From Mycolicibacterium crocinum (GTDB taxonomy: Bacteria; Actinomycetota; Actinomycetes; Mycobacteriales; Mycobacteriaceae), in contig NZ_CP092362.2 of NCBI RefSeq assembly GCF_022370635.2, positions 682,001-746,000 on the forward strand: a DNA stretch of 64,000 bases, given 5' to 3'. Below, piece by piece: positions 1-9,639 of the stretch (position 1 is its first letter; the number at the start of each line of letters is the position of its first letter). The notes under the pieces were generated by a model. It saw only the letters and a program-made list of their open reading frames with translations. It made no database searches and was not told where the DNA came from. Both the position numbers and the translations under genes were made by a program.

Positions 1-318
1 CCGCCCGAGACCGTCTTCGAAGGCCGGGACCGGGTCCGCGAGATGTACGAGATGGCGACCCGCCTCTACGAAGACGGCACGCCGAAGACCAAGCACAACA
101 CCAGCAATGTCCAGCTGTACATCGACGACGAGGCCGGCACGGCCCGCAGCAGGTCCTATTACTGCGTCACCCAGGCCACGCCCGATCTTCCTCTGCAGGT
201 GATCGTCACCGGCCACTATCACGACACCTTCCAGCGGGTAGACGGCCAGTGGTGGTTCGACTCGCGCACCATGTTCGTCGACCAGGTCGGCGACGTGAGC
301 CACCATCTGAAGTTCTGA
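1..318 (+). CDS. SnoaL-like / NTF2-fold protein (5' end outside window)
   Basis: The open frame runs in from the left edge without a start, so the N-terminus is missing; about 105 codons remain. The visible part alternates beta-strand-like stretches and ends in QWWFDSRTMFVDQVGD, the tail typical of the SnoaL/NTF2 cone fold seen in small isomerases, hydratases and ring-cleaving enzymes. The stop lies 4 bases before the ATG of the downstream sulfotransferase, so it is probably the upstream member of the same operon. Family assignment rests on overall pattern; a precise activity cannot be given. Confidence 0.7.
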   Translation, partial: PPETVFEGRDRVREMYEMATRLYEDGTPKTKHNTSNVQLYIDDEAGTARSRSYYCVTQATPDLPLQVIVTGHYHDTFQRVDGQWWFDSRTMFVDQVGDVSHHLKF

Positions 319-322
319 GCTG

Positions 323-1495
323 ATGGCTGACACGGGCACCTTTGCGATGGCGGGCGTCCTGGCCGACGCGCAGCGCAAAGAGGGACTGACCGAGTGGGGG
401 CCCGGGGAGTTCGAGGAGCCGCTGGGCGTCCTGCTCGACGACTATCCCAGTGCGGGGCTCAACGCGATCGGGGAGCACATCCTGCGGTCTGGCATCGTGC
501 ACAGCCTCCGGATGCGGCTGCGGACGCAGGAGTGGATCCGCCGTCATCCCGAGATCCTCGACGAGCAGATCGAGGCGCCCATCGTCGTCGTCGGGATGAT
601 GCGCAGCGGCACCACGCTGCTGCAACGCCTGCTGGCCGCCGACACCCGGCTGCACTGCGCCCGCGGCTGGGAGGTGGTCGAAGCCGCACCCAAACTCGAC
701 TACGACTTCACCGGCACCGACCCGCGCATCGCGATCAGTGAAGCGAGGGAGAACAAGTCCCGGGAGCTGGCCCCCGAACTGTTCGCCATCCACCCGATGT
801 ACGCGTCGGAAGCCGAAGAGGAGATCGTCTTCCTGGCCGACGCGTTTCTCTCGCATGTGCCGGAGTCGGGCGCGAACCTGCCCCACTATCGATCATGGTT
901 GGACACACAGGATTTCGCACCCGCATACGCCTATCTGCATCGGATGTTGCGATTCCTGCAGTGGCAGAAACGTCGCCGGGGCGTGACCGCAGGCCGCTGG
1001 GTTCTGAAATCGCCTGCCCATCTCGGCTACCTCGACACCCTGCGCGCCGAGTTCCCCGATGTGCACGTGGTGCACATGCATCGCAACCCGCGCACCACCG
1101 TCGCCTCCGGCGCCAGCCTGAATGCGACCTTGCACGCCATGCACGCCGACTCTGTCGACCCCAGGCGGGTGGGGGCGCAGTGGCTGGAACGGATGGGCTG
1201 GACCAACGACCGGGCGATGGCGGTGCGCGGCGAGCTCGATGAATCGTTATGGGTCACCGACATCCAGTACGAGGACGCAGTCGCCGACCCGATCGGTCAG
1301 GTGCGGCGGGTGTACGACGCAATCGGCATGGAGCTGACGGACACCGCCGTGACCGCGATGAACGAGTGGCTGGCCAACCGACCGCGCGAGGTGGCGCGCC
1401 CGCCCTACGGCCTGCCGACCTACGGCCTCACCGACGAGCAAGTGGACGAGCGTTTCTCGCTGTACAACAAGCGCTTTCGAAAGGACTACCAATGA
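323..1495 (+). CDS. Sulfotransferase family protein
   Basis: This 390-residue protein carries the PAPS 5'-phosphosulfate-binding loop GMMRSGTT at about residues 91-98, and a second conserved stretch VHMHRNPRTTVASGAS near residues 248-265 that matches the 3'-phosphate-binding region. Length and spacing fit the large mycobacterial sulfotransferase_3 group, thought to transfer sulfate from PAPS to lipid or carbohydrate hydroxyls; the acceptor is unknown. The ATG follows the previous stop by 4 bases, and the stop overlaps the next ATG (ATGA), so translation is probably coupled to the DUF1214-like gene. Confidence 0.85.
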   Translation: MADTGTFAMAGVLADAQRKEGLTEWGPGEFEEPLGVLLDDYPSAGLNAIGEHILRSGIVHSLRMRLRTQEWIRRHPEILDEQIEAPIVVVGMMRSGTTLLQRLLAADTRLHCARGWEVVEAAPKLDYDFTGTDPRIAISEARENKSRELAPELFAIHPMYASEAEEEIVFLADAFLSHVPESGANLPHYRSWLDTQDFAPAYAYLHRMLRFLQWQKRRRGVTAGRWVLKSPAHLGYLDTLRAEFPDVHVVHMHRNPRTTVASGASLNATLHAMHADSVDPRRVGAQWLERMGWTNDRAMAVRGELDESLWVTDIQYEDAVADPIGQVRRVYDAIGMELTDTAVTAMNEWLANRPREVARPPYGLPTYGLTDEQVDERFSLYNKRFRKDYQ

Positions 1496-2754
1496 GCGCC
1501 GACGACCCGGTGGCAACAGCGTCGCAGCACGAGCAGGAGCTGGCCGCGCTCGAGCTGACCGAACATCCGACCGTCAAAGAGGCCTACCGGACGGTCGCGG
1601 AGAATTGGCTGAGCCGGGCCAAGGCCTCCGACGCCATGCGGGAGCGGTTCGACGCGGCGTTCGCCGAGGTGATGTTCTCGGCAGCGGTGTGGTCGTCGAA
1701 TCAGGACAAGCTGCGGCCGAAGGTCAGCTGCATCACCCGGCTGGCGCACCCCGTCGGTGATCGCCAGATCCCCGGATCTCGTTGGGGCATCGACAATCCC
1801 GATACCGTATACCGGGTCATCCCGATCTCGGGTGACGAACGCTACGTGATCCGCGGTCGCGTCGGTGAGCACCGGATGACCGAAAACTACTTCACGCTCT
1901 GGGACGCCAACATGGGGACCGTGGCCGTGCTCAACGGCAAGACGATGGACGTCGACAGCGACGGCAGCTACACCATCACCGTGGATTCCGAGCCCGCGAA
2001 CGGTCGAGGGAACCACGTGCAGACCACGTCCGAGGCGCACGAGTTCTACATCCGCGACGTCCTGTTGGACTGGGCCAGGGACGATCCCAACCACATCACC
2101 GTGGAGCGCCTCGGTGGCACGCCGGGCACGCCGGCGCGCACCCTCGGCGAGCAAGCCGAGGCGACTGCGGAGATGATGGCGTACTTCGCGAACTTCACCG
2201 GCAAGCTCAGCCACGGCATCTACAAGATGCCGGCGAACCATTTCAATCTGGCCTGGTCGGCGGACAAGGTCGGCGCCATGAAGAACCAGGTGTATGTCAT
2301 GGGCCGGTTCGATCTCGGGCCCGACGAGACATTCGTGGTCGACGTCAAAGACGGTGGCGCCGAATATTTCACCGTCCCCCTGAGCAACATCTGGGGAACC
2401 ACCCTGAACATCGTCGACCGCACCGGCAGCCTCAACAAGGTGCAGTCGGTGCCCAACGACGACGGCAGCTACACCTACGTAATCTCGCCGGTCGATCCCG
2501 GGGTGGCCAACTGGATCGACTCCGACGGCCTGCGCGAAGGTGTACTGACCCTGCGGATGGCGGAGTTCGGCGAGGACGGGCCGACACCCGATCTGGGTGC
2601 GACCGGTCGCGTCGTCGCACTCGACCGGCTCGACGACGAGGCGCCCGGACTCGCCAAGGTGACCCCAGAACAACGGGCCGAACAACTGGTGTCGCGGCGG
2701 CAGGCGTACCTGCGTCGGCTACCCGAAGGTACCCCGAACGAGAGGACCAACTGA
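1492..2754 (+). CDS. DUF1214-like conserved protein
   Basis: 420 residues starting at the ATG that overlaps the sulfotransferase stop; the frame stays open further upstream but that part is a shadow of the sulfotransferase. The C-terminal third contains SPVDPGVANWIDSDGLREG, resembling the end of DUF1214 proteins, where a conserved Gly-Trp/Asn-Trp and Arg pattern closes the domain. The middle has the motif DNPDTVYRVIPI typical of DUF1254/DUF1214-type proteins. No signal peptide is apparent. The biochemical role is unknown; the company of a sulfotransferase and an SDR suggests modification of a small lipophilic molecule (inference). Confidence 0.7.
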   Translation: MSADDPVATASQHEQELAALELTEHPTVKEAYRTVAENWLSRAKASDAMRERFDAAFAEVMFSAAVWSSNQDKLRPKVSCITRLAHPVGDRQIPGSRWGIDNPDTVYRVIPISGDERYVIRGRVGEHRMTENYFTLWDANMGTVAVLNGKTMDVDSDGSYTITVDSEPANGRGNHVQTTSEAHEFYIRDVLLDWARDDPNHITVERLGGTPGTPARTLGEQAEATAEMMAYFANFTGKLSHGIYKMPANHFNLAWSADKVGAMKNQVYVMGRFDLGPDETFVVDVKDGGAEYFTVPLSNIWGTTLNIVDRTGSLNKVQSVPNDDGSYTYVISPVDPGVANWIDSDGLREGVLTLRMAEFGEDGPTPDLGATGRVVALDRLDDEAPGLAKVTPEQRAEQLVSRRQAYLRRLPEGTPNERTN

Positions 2755-2755
2755 T

Positions 2756-3586
2756 ATGGGTTGCTGGCTGGTCACCGGATGCTCAACCGGCATCGGGCGC
2801 GAAATTGCCTGCGCCGCACTGGAATCCGGGCACAATGTGGTGGTGACGGCTCGGCGGATCGAGTCGGTGCAGGATCTGGCCGACGAGTTCGGCGATCGCG
2901 CCCTGGCCATCGCGCTCGACGTTACCGACAAGGACCTGATAGCCGACGCGGTGGCCGCTGCCGACGCCACGTTCGGCGGGGTGGACGTACTGGTCAACAA
3001 CGCAGGCAACGGTTACCTGTCGGCAGTCGAGGAGGGTGAGGACGCGAAGGTCCGGCTCTTGTTCGACACCAACTATTTCGGTGTCGTCGACACCATCAAG
3101 GCAGTGCTGCCGTCGATGCGGGAACGCGGAGCCGGCCACATCATCAACATCTCGTCGATGACGGGACTGGTGGCCAACCCGCCGAACGCGTATTACTCGT
3201 CGACGAAATTCGCGCTGGAAGCGCTCACCGAGGCGCTGGCCCAGGAGGTCAAGCCACTCGGGATCAAGGTGACGGCAATCGAGCCCGGCGCCTTCCGTAC
3301 CGACTGGGCCAAACGGTCGATGTGGGAATCGTCTACGCCGATCGGTGATTACGACGACAGCGTCGGCACCCGCAAGACCTTGATCAAAGATTTCGCCGAC
3401 CATCTGCCCGGGGATCCGCGCAAGGTCGCCGAGGCCGTGCTGATGGTCACCGGGCTGGAGGATCCGCCACTTCGGCTGTTGCTCGGCCGCGACGTCCTCA
3501 AGGCGGTCCGGGACAAGCTCGCCGCGTTCTCGGCGTCAATCGACGAATGGGAAGCGGTCACCAAGGACGTCAACTTCCCCGCCTAG
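2756..3586 (+). CDS. Short-chain dehydrogenase/reductase
   Basis: 276-residue classical SDR. The nucleotide-binding motif TGCSTGIG is at residues 7-14, the NNAG motif near residue 81, the catalytic Ser in NISSMTG near 133, and Tyr147-x3-Lys151 in YYSSTK. It is an NAD(P)-dependent alcohol/ketone oxidoreductase of unknown substrate. It starts one base after the DUF1214-like stop and is the last gene of the left-hand operon; a hairpin follows in the convergent space to lysR. Confidence 0.88.
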   Translation: MGCWLVTGCSTGIGREIACAALESGHNVVVTARRIESVQDLADEFGDRALAIALDVTDKDLIADAVAAADATFGGVDVLVNNAGNGYLSAVEEGEDAKVRLLFDTNYFGVVDTIKAVLPSMRERGAGHIINISSMTGLVANPPNAYYSSTKFALEALTEALAQEVKPLGIKVTAIEPGAFRTDWAKRSMWESSTPIGDYDDSVGTRKTLIKDFADHLPGDPRKVAEAVLMVTGLEDPPLRLLLGRDVLKAVRDKLAAFSASIDEWEAVTKDVNFPA

Positions 3587-3619
3587 CTTGGCTTGTTGTC
3601 GCCCAAACCGACGTTACGC

Positions 3620-3642
3620 CGCGAAAGTGCGGGTATTTCGCG
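3620..3642. terminator. Candidate bidirectional hairpin between SDR and lysR
   Basis: The arms CGCGAAA (3620-3626) and TTTCGCG (3636-3642) pair perfectly around a 9-base loop, in the 76-base space between convergent stop codons. There is no T-tract, which is common for actinobacterial terminators. Terminator function is an inference from position and symmetry. Confidence 0.4.
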
Positions 3643-3662
3643 ACATTTCGTCGATCTGGGCG

Positions 3663-4619
3663 TCAGCTCCACAGGGTGACGTGAACTTTCGGCTTGAACC
3701 GCGTCACGCCCACACCCGTCCCCCGGATCATTGCCTGCGTGCAGCGCGGGGTGGTGATGAAGTTCACCAGTTCGGTGACCGCAGGCTGACGTGCACTCAC
3801 CGGCAGTGTCGAGGCGCACCACTCACCGGACAGCTGCAGGCCCGGCCCCTTGACGTGTACCAGCCGGCCGGCCGAGAGATCCTTGCCGACGGCGAATCCC
3901 ACCGCCAGCGACACCCCGCCGACGCGCTGGAGCTCTTCAAGCGCGGCGGCATCGCTCTGGAAGATCCGTTGGTTGGCTTCGGGAATTGCCAAAGACCTTA
4001 GGAAAGAGGCGATTTCGCCGTCAGTGCCGCCCGCGGACGGACCGAGCATCCAGTGCTGGTCGCGCAGCAGTGCCGGCGTCGGTGTGCCGCTGACCAGTGG
4101 ACTGCCCGGCGAGGCCACGGTGATGATCTGGTACTTCAAGAACGGCCGGACGGTGATCTCGGCGCCGGCATCGGCGGCCGCGGGCCCCAACGCGACGTCG
4201 ACGGCCCGGGATTGGATCAGGTCGCGGAACCGTCCTGTCGGATGCACGCTCAGTTCCACCGACAGGTCGTCGGCCCGCGACGAGAACAGCTCGATCAGGC
4301 CCGGCGCGGCGTGCTCGGCGAACGCGCTCGACGCGGCGATGCGCAGCAGCCGTCGACCGTGCGCCGCCTCGGTCACCTCGATGGCGGTCTGCTGCTGCAG
4401 CCCGAGGATCTCGATGGCCCGGGAGGCCAGCCGTAATCCGCCAGGGGTGAATGCCAACCCGGCCGAGGTCCGGCTGAACAATGGGTCGTCGAGTTCCTTG
4501 CGTAGCTGGGCCACGTGCATCGAGATGCCGGCGTCGGAAACGCCCAATTCCTCGGCTGCTGCTCGCACGGAGCCCAGTCGCACGACGGCCGAGAAGGCCC
4601 GAAGTTGCGCCGGTGTCAC
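3663..4619 (-). CDS. LysR-family transcriptional regulator of the CO dehydrogenase operon
   Basis: 318 residues beginning at a GTG; the N-terminal winged HTH starts at once (MTPAQLRAFSAVVRLGSV, with recognition-helix region VSDAGISMHVAQLRKEL at about 28-44), so the start is well placed. The remainder is the two-lobed substrate-binding domain. It is transcribed away from the xdhC-coxMSL genes with only 23 bases between the two start codons, the usual arrangement for a LysR protein that controls its neighbour and itself. It matches the position of M. tuberculosis Rv0377 beside the CO dehydrogenase genes (from memory). The inducer is unknown. Confidence 0.88.
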   Translation of the reverse strand: MTPAQLRAFSAVVRLGSVRAAAEELGVSDAGISMHVAQLRKELDDPLFSRTSAGLAFTPGGLRLASRAIEILGLQQQTAIEVTEAAHGRRLLRIAASSAFAEHAAPGLIELFSSRADDLSVELSVHPTGRFRDLIQSRAVDVALGPAAADAGAEITVRPFLKYQIITVASPGSPLVSGTPTPALLRDQHWMLGPSAGGTDGEIASFLRSLAIPEANQRIFQSDAAALEELQRVGGVSLAVGFAVGKDLSAGRLVHVKGPGLQLSGEWCASTLPVSARQPAVTELVNFITTPRCTQAMIRGTGVGVTRFKPKVHVTLWS

Positions 4620-4642
4620 GAAATCAGCCTACGTTTGAAACC

Positions 4643-5812
4643 GTGCAGGACGTTCTCGCGGATTTGGCGGCGATTTGGCGAACCGGCGACACGGCGGGTC
4701 TTGGCACCGTGGTGCGCACGTTCCGATCGGCACCGCGCCAGCCGGGTGCGGCGATGGTCGTCGCCCCCGACGGCTCGGTCAGCGGCTCGGTTTCGGGGGG
4801 CTGCGTGGAGGGCGCGGTCTACGAATCGGCCACCGAGGTCGTCGCGACCGGGATACCCAGATTGGAGCGCTACGGAGTCAGCGACGACGATGCCTTCGCT
4901 GTCGGTCTGACATGTGGCGGGATCCTCGACATTTTCGTCGAACCGGTGTCGCAGCGCAGCTTTCCGCACCTCGACCAGGTCATTGACGCCATCGCCGAGC
5001 ACCGGCCGGTGGCGATCGCCACCGTCATCACCCACCCGGACCCGGACTGGTTGGGGCGCCGGATGGTCTTGGGACCCGGGCATGTCGAAGGGACGCTGGG
5101 CTCGGGGCGGGCCGACGCCGCAGTGACCGATGATGCCCGCGGATTGCTGGCGGCCGGTCGCAGCGAAGTGCTCACCTACGGCCCCGACGGGCAACGCCGC
5201 GGCGAGGGCATGGAAGTGTTCGTCGCCAGCCACGCACCACGCCCACGGATGCTGGTCTTCGGCGCCATCGATTTCGCTGCCGCCGTAGCCCAGCAGGGCT
5301 CGTTCCTCGGCTACCGGGTCACGGTGTGCGATGCCCGCGGAGTGTTCGCCACGCCGGCGCGATTTCCCACCGCCGACGAGGTGGTCGTCGATTGGCCGCA
5401 TCGGTACCTGGCTGCGCAGGCCGCGGCCGGGACCATCGACGCCCGCACCGTGATCTGCGTTCTCACCCACGACGCGAAGTTCGACGTTCCGCTGTTGGAG
5501 GTCGCGCTGCGCCTTGACGTCGGCTACATCGGTGCCATGGGGTCGCGGCGCACCCACGACGACCGGCTCGACCGGTTGCGTGAAGCCGGCCTCACCGAGG
5601 ACGAGCTGGGCAAGCTCGCCAGCCCCATCGGACTGGACCTCGGGGCGCGTACCCCGGAGGAGACGGCGGTGTCGATCGCCGCCGAAATCGTCGCCCGCCG
5701 GTGGGGTGGCGGTGGCCAGCCGCTGTCGGTTCTCGGCGGACGGATTCATCACGACGACGACGGTAACGCTTCGCTGCCAGGGGAGTTAAGCGATCACTTA
5801 AGTCGCTATTGA
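4643..5812 (+). CDS. XdhC/CoxI-family maturation protein (first copy)
   Basis: 389 residues from a GTG (M/VQDVLADL). The N-terminal XdhC_CoxI region has VSGGCVEGAVYE and LTCGGILDIF; the C-terminal half is a Rossmann-like XdhC_C domain with YIGAMGSRRTHDDRLDRL near residues 290-310. XdhC proteins bind molybdenum cofactor and prepare it for insertion into xanthine dehydrogenase-type enzymes. It is the first gene of the CO dehydrogenase operon. The frame is open further upstream, but that DNA is lysR on the other strand. No good Shine-Dalgarno is visible, so the transcript may be leaderless. Confidence 0.88.
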   Translation: MQDVLADLAAIWRTGDTAGLGTVVRTFRSAPRQPGAAMVVAPDGSVSGSVSGGCVEGAVYESATEVVATGIPRLERYGVSDDDAFAVGLTCGGILDIFVEPVSQRSFPHLDQVIDAIAEHRPVAIATVITHPDPDWLGRRMVLGPGHVEGTLGSGRADAAVTDDARGLLAAGRSEVLTYGPDGQRRGEGMEVFVASHAPRPRMLVFGAIDFAAAVAQQGSFLGYRVTVCDARGVFATPARFPTADEVVVDWPHRYLAAQAAAGTIDARTVICVLTHDAKFDVPLLEVALRLDVGYIGAMGSRRTHDDRLDRLREAGLTEDELGKLASPIGLDLGARTPEETAVSIAAEIVARRWGGGGQPLSVLGGRIHHDDDGNASLPGELSDHLSRY

Positions 5813-5870
5813 CGCTCTGGAATTGGCAGGCCGACACTGGGGTCCCATCCGCGGACGTGAGGTCGGTCAC

Positions 5871-6761
5871 ATGCAAGTACCGGGTCCATTCGAATACGAG
5901 CGCGCTACCAGCGTGGACCATGCCGTCGGCTTGCTCGACCGCCTGGGGGAGGGTGCGCTCGTCGTCGCAGGCGGGCACAGCCTGTTGCCGATGATGAAAC
6001 TGCGCATCGCCAACCCCGAGTATCTGATCGACATCAACGACCTCGCCGGCGAGCTCGGCTACATCACGGTCGAGCCCACCCTGGCCCGCCTCGGCGCGAT
6101 GACGCGGCACCGCGAAGTTCTCGAGTCGGCCTCGCTGCGCGACGTCTGCCCGATCTTCGCCGACGCCGAACGGGTGATCGCCGACCCCGTGGTCCGCAAT
6201 CGCGGCACCGTCGGCGGGTCGCTGTGCCAGGCCGATCCCGCCGAGGACCTGTCCACGGTGTGCGAGATCCTCGACGCGGTGATCGTGGCCCGCGGACCGG
6301 GCGGCCAGCGCCAGATCGGTATCGACGATTTCATCCTCGGTCCCTATGAGACCGCACTGGCCCACAACGAGATCCTCACCGAAGTGCGAATCCCGATGCG
6401 GCACAACACCTCCAGCGCCTACTTGAAAGTGGAACGCCGAGTAGGGGATTGGGCGGTGGCCGCGGCAGGCGCCGCGGTGACGCTCGACGGTGACCGCATC
6501 GTTGCCGCACGCGTCGGTTTGACCGCCGTCAACGCCGTGGCCGAGGGGCTGGTTGCCGTGCGCGATGCACTGATCGGGGCACCGGCGACCGAGGACACCT
6601 TCGCCGAAGCGGGCCGGCTGGCCGCCCAGGCCTGTGAGCCCGCCACCGACCAGCGTGGCACCGCCGATTACAAACGGCACCTGGCCTCCGAGCTGACCAT
6701 CCGAACACTGCGCACCGCGGTCGACCGGGTTCGCGCAATACCCGCACCGAAGGGGAACTGA
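5871..6761 (+). CDS. coxM: CO dehydrogenase medium (FAD) subunit
   Basis: 296 residues, close to the usual 285-295 for CoxM. FAD-binding motifs are VVAGGHSLLP near residues 32-41 and TVGGSLCQADPAEDL near 113-127. The ATG at 5871 is chosen over an upstream in-frame start because MQVPGPFEYERA is the canonical N-terminus, and a GTGAGG-like ribosome site precedes it. The subunit passes electrons from the iron-sulfur subunit to FAD and on to the quinone pool. It is followed 3 bases later by coxS. Confidence 0.92.
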   Translation: MQVPGPFEYERATSVDHAVGLLDRLGEGALVVAGGHSLLPMMKLRIANPEYLIDINDLAGELGYITVEPTLARLGAMTRHREVLESASLRDVCPIFADAERVIADPVVRNRGTVGGSLCQADPAEDLSTVCEILDAVIVARGPGGQRQIGIDDFILGPYETALAHNEILTEVRIPMRHNTSSAYLKVERRVGDWAVAAAGAAVTLDGDRIVAARVGLTAVNAVAEGLVAVRDALIGAPATEDTFAEAGRLAAQACEPATDQRGTADYKRHLASELTIRTLRTAVDRVRAIPAPKGN

Positions 6762-6764
6762 CTG

Positions 6765-7241
6765 ATGCACGTGACCATGGCCGTCAACGGCGAACAGGTC
6801 AATGCCGAGATCGAGCCCCGGATGCTGCTGGTGCATTTCCTGCGCGATCAGTTGCGCCTGACCGGTACACATTGGGGCTGCGACACATCCAACTGCGGCA
6901 CCTGTGTGGTGTCGGTGGACGGCGAACCGGTGAAGTCCTGCACGATGCTGGCCGCGATGGCATCCGGGCATGACATCCGCACCGTCGAAGGGCTGGCCGA
7001 CGGTGCCAAGCTGGACCCCGTGCAGGAAGGCTTCATGCAATGTCACGGCCTGCAGTGCGGATTCTGCACCCCAGGCATGATGATCACCGCCCGCGCCCTG
7101 CTCGACGAAAACCCGGATCCCACCGAAGAAGAGATCCGCGAAGCCATCTCGGGACAGATCTGCCGCTGTACCGGCTACACCACGATCGTCCGCTCGATCC
7201 AGTGGGCCGCCAAGCACTCGACCGAGGAGGTGCAGGCGTGA
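6765..7241 (+). CDS. coxS: CO dehydrogenase small (2Fe-2S) subunit
   Basis: 158 residues. The plant-type [2Fe-2S] cluster ligands are Cys39, Cys44, Cys47 and Cys59; the second cluster of the xanthine oxidase family is held by Cys98, Cys101, Cys133 and Cys135 (QCGFC and CRCTGY). All eight ligands are present. The protein relays electrons from the molybdenum site to CoxM. Its TGA overlaps the GTG of coxL. Confidence 0.95.
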   Translation: MHVTMAVNGEQVNAEIEPRMLLVHFLRDQLRLTGTHWGCDTSNCGTCVVSVDGEPVKSCTMLAAMASGHDIRTVEGLADGAKLDPVQEGFMQCHGLQCGFCTPGMMITARALLDENPDPTEEEIREAISGQICRCTGYTTIVRSIQWAAKHSTEEVQA

Positions 7242-9628
7242 CCACTGTTGAGCAGCGGCCCGAAGACACCGCCGACAATGACAAAAAACCCTGCGGCTAT
7301 GGCCGAATGCTCCGCAAGGAGGACCCGCGGTTCATCCGCGGCCGCGGCAACTACGTCGATGACGTCCAGCTGCCGGGCATGTTGCACCTGGCGATCCTGC
7401 GCTCGCCGTATGCACACGCCACGATCAACAGCATCGACACCACCGCGGCCCAGGCCCATCCGAAGGTCAAGGCCGTCGTCACCGGTGCCGACCTGGCTGA
7501 GAAGGGGCTGGCGTGGATGCCCACGCTGTCCAACGACGTACAGGCCGTGCTCGCCACCGACAAGGTGCGCTTCCAGGGCCAGGAAGTGGCGTTCGTCGTC
7601 GCCGAGGATCGCTACTCGGCACGAGATGCCCTAGAACTCATCGATGTTGACTACGAGCCGCTGGACCCGGTCGTCGACGTCCGCACCGCACTGGATCCGT
7701 CGGCTCCGGTGATCCGCACCGACCTCGATGGCAAGACCGACAATCACTGCTTCGACTGGGAGACCGGCGACGCGGCGGCCACCGAAGCCGTCTTCGCGCG
7801 CGCCGACGTCGTCGTCAAGCAGGAGATCATCTATCCCCGAGTGCATCCCGCTCCCATGGAGACGTGCGGTGCGGTGGCCGACCTGGATCCGGTGACCGGC
7901 AAGCTGACGCTGTGGTCGACGACCCAGGCCCCGCACGCACACCGCACCCTGTACGCGTTGGTGGCCGGCCTGCCCGAGCACAAGATCCGGGTCGTCGCCC
8001 CTGATATCGGCGGCGGCTTTGGCAACAAGGTGCCGATCTACCCGGGTTATGTGTGCGCGATCGTGGCCTCACTGGTACTTGGCAAGCCGGTGAAGTGGAT
8101 GGAGGACCGCAGCGAGAACCTGACCTCCACAGGCTTCGCGCGTGACTACATCATGGTCGGCGAGATCGCGGCGACCAGTGAAGGCAAGATCCTGGCGATC
8201 CGGTCTACGGTGCTGGCCGATCATGGTGCGTTCAACGGCGTTGCCTCACCGATCAAGTACCCGGCAGGCTTTTTCGGAGTGTTCACCGGCAGCTATGACA
8301 TTGAGGCCGCCTACTGCCACATGACCGCGGTCTACACCAACAAGGCCCCGGGCGGTGTCGCCTACGCCTGTTCGTTCCGTATCACCGAAGCGGTTTATTT
8401 CGTCGAGCGGCTGGTGGACTGTCTGGCCCACGAGCTGAAGGTGGACCCGGCACAGCTTCGGCTGGCAAACCTGTTGCGGGCGGACCAATTTCCGTACAAG
8501 TCCAAGACCGGCTGGTTGTACGACTCGGGTGACTACGAGACCACCATGCGGCTGGCGATGGACATGATCGGATACGACCAGCTGCGTGCCGAACAGGCGG
8601 AGAAGCGGGCCCGCGGCGAGTTGATGGGCATCGGCATGTCGTTCTTCACCGAGGCGGTCGGTGCCGGCCCGCGCAAGGACATGGACATCCTCGGCCTCGG
8701 CATGGCCGATGGTTGCGAGTTGCGCATACACCCGACCGGCAAAGCGGTACTGCGACTTTCGGTGCAGACGCAGGGGCAGGGCCACGAGACGACGTTCGCG
8801 CAGATCGTAGCCGAGGAGCTCGGCATTCCGCCGGACGATATCGACGTGGTGCACGGCGACACCGACCAGACCCCGTTCGGCTTGGGCACCTATGGCAGCC
8901 GGTCCACACCGGTTTCCGGCGCGGCGGCCGCGTTGGTGGCCCGCAAGATCCGCGACAAAGCCATGATTATCGCCTCCGGCATGCTCGAGGCGTCGGTCGC
9001 AGACCTGGAGTGGGACAAGGGTTCTTTCCACATCAAGGGCGACCCGTCGGCCGCGGTCACCATCCAGGACATCGCGATGCGCGCGCACGGCGCCGGAGAT
9101 CTGCCCGAAGGTCTCGAGGGTGGTCTGGACGCCGAGGTCTGCTACAACCCGGAAAACCTGACGTACCCGTACGGGGCGTACTTCTGCGTTGTCGATGTCG
9201 ACCCCGGTACCGCCGTGGTGAAAGTCCGTCGCTTCCTGGCGGTCGACGACTGTGGCACCCAGATCAATCCGATGATCATCGAGGGCCAGGTGCACGGCGG
9301 CATCGTCGACGGCATCGGGATGGCGCTCATGGAGATGATCGCGTTCGACGAAGAAGGCAACTGTCTGGGCGGATCGCTGATGGATTACCTGATCCCGACT
9401 GCCGTCGAGGTGCCGCACCTTGAGACCGGGCACACCGTGACGCCGTCGCCGCATCATCCGATCGGGGCCAAGGGTATCGGTGAATCGGCGACCGTCGGAT
9501 CACCGCCCGCGGTCGTCAACGCGGTGGTGGATGCGTTGGCGCCCTTTGGTGTTCGGCACGCCGACATGCCCCTGACCCCGTCTCGGGTGTGGGAAGCCAT
9601 GCAGGGCCGGGCCACCCCGCCCATCTGA
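7238..9628 (+). CDS. coxL: Form I aerobic CO dehydrogenase large (Mo-Cu) subunit
   Basis: 796 residues from a GTG overlapping the coxS stop. The active-site loop reads VAYACSFR with Cys378, matching the AYxCSFR signature of true form I CO dehydrogenase; form II enzymes carry AYRGAGR instead. That Cys bridges copper to molybdenum. The catalytic Glu is Glu749 in [12 protein letters not shown]. The N-terminal motif [16 protein letters not shown] and the molybdopterin-contacting GGGFGNK are intact. The enzyme oxidises CO to CO2, feeding electrons to respiration, and in mycobacteria supports survival on trace CO. Confidence 0.95.
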   Translation: MTTVEQRPEDTADNDKKPCGYGRMLRKEDPRFIRGRGNYVDDVQLPGMLHLAILRSPYAHATINSIDTTAAQAHPKVKAVVTGADLAEKGLAWMPTLSNDVQAVLATDKVRFQGQEVAFVVAEDRYSARDALELIDVDYEPLDPVVDVRTALDPSAPVIRTDLDGKTDNHCFDWETGDAAATEAVFARADVVVKQEIIYPRVHPAPMETCGAVADLDPVTGKLTLWSTTQAPHAHRTLYALVAGLPEHKIRVVAPDIGGGFGNKVPIYPGYVCAIVASLVLGKPVKWMEDRSENLTSTGFARDYIMVGEIAATSEGKILAIRSTVLADHGAFNGVASPIKYPAGFFGVFTGSYDIEAAYCHMTAVYTNKAPGGVAYACSFRITEAVYFVERLVDCLAHELKVDPAQLRLANLLRADQFPYKSKTGWLYDSGDYETTMRLAMDMIGYDQLRAEQAEKRARGELMGIGMSFFTEAVGAGPRKDMDILGLGMADGCELRIHPTGKAVLRLSVQTQGQGHETTFAQIVAEELGIPPDDIDVVHGDTDQTPFGLGTYGSRSTPVSGAAAALVARKIRDKAMIIASGMLEASVADLEWDKGSFHIKGDPSAAVTIQDIAMRAHGAGDLPEGLEGGLDAEVCYNPENLTYPYGAYFCVVDVDPGTAVVKVRRFLAVDDCGTQINPMIIEGQVHGGIVDGIGMALMEMIAFDEEGNCLGGSLMDYLIPTAVEVPHLETGHTVTPSPHHPIGAKGIGESATVGSPPAVVNAVVDALAPFGVRHADMPLTPSRVWEAMQGRATPPI

Positions 9629-9639
9629 CGAGAGCACCG

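Noticed and set aside
1249..1491. Longer N-terminus for the DUF1214-like protein
   Set aside because: The extra 81 codons overlap the sulfotransferase coding sequence and are Arg-rich shadow; the ATGA overlap gives a normal coupled start.
5592..7217. Minus-strand open frame of 541 codons across xdhC, coxM and coxS
   Set aside because: It is antisense to three well-supported genes; the composition is Gly/His/Arg-rich shadow with no domain motif.
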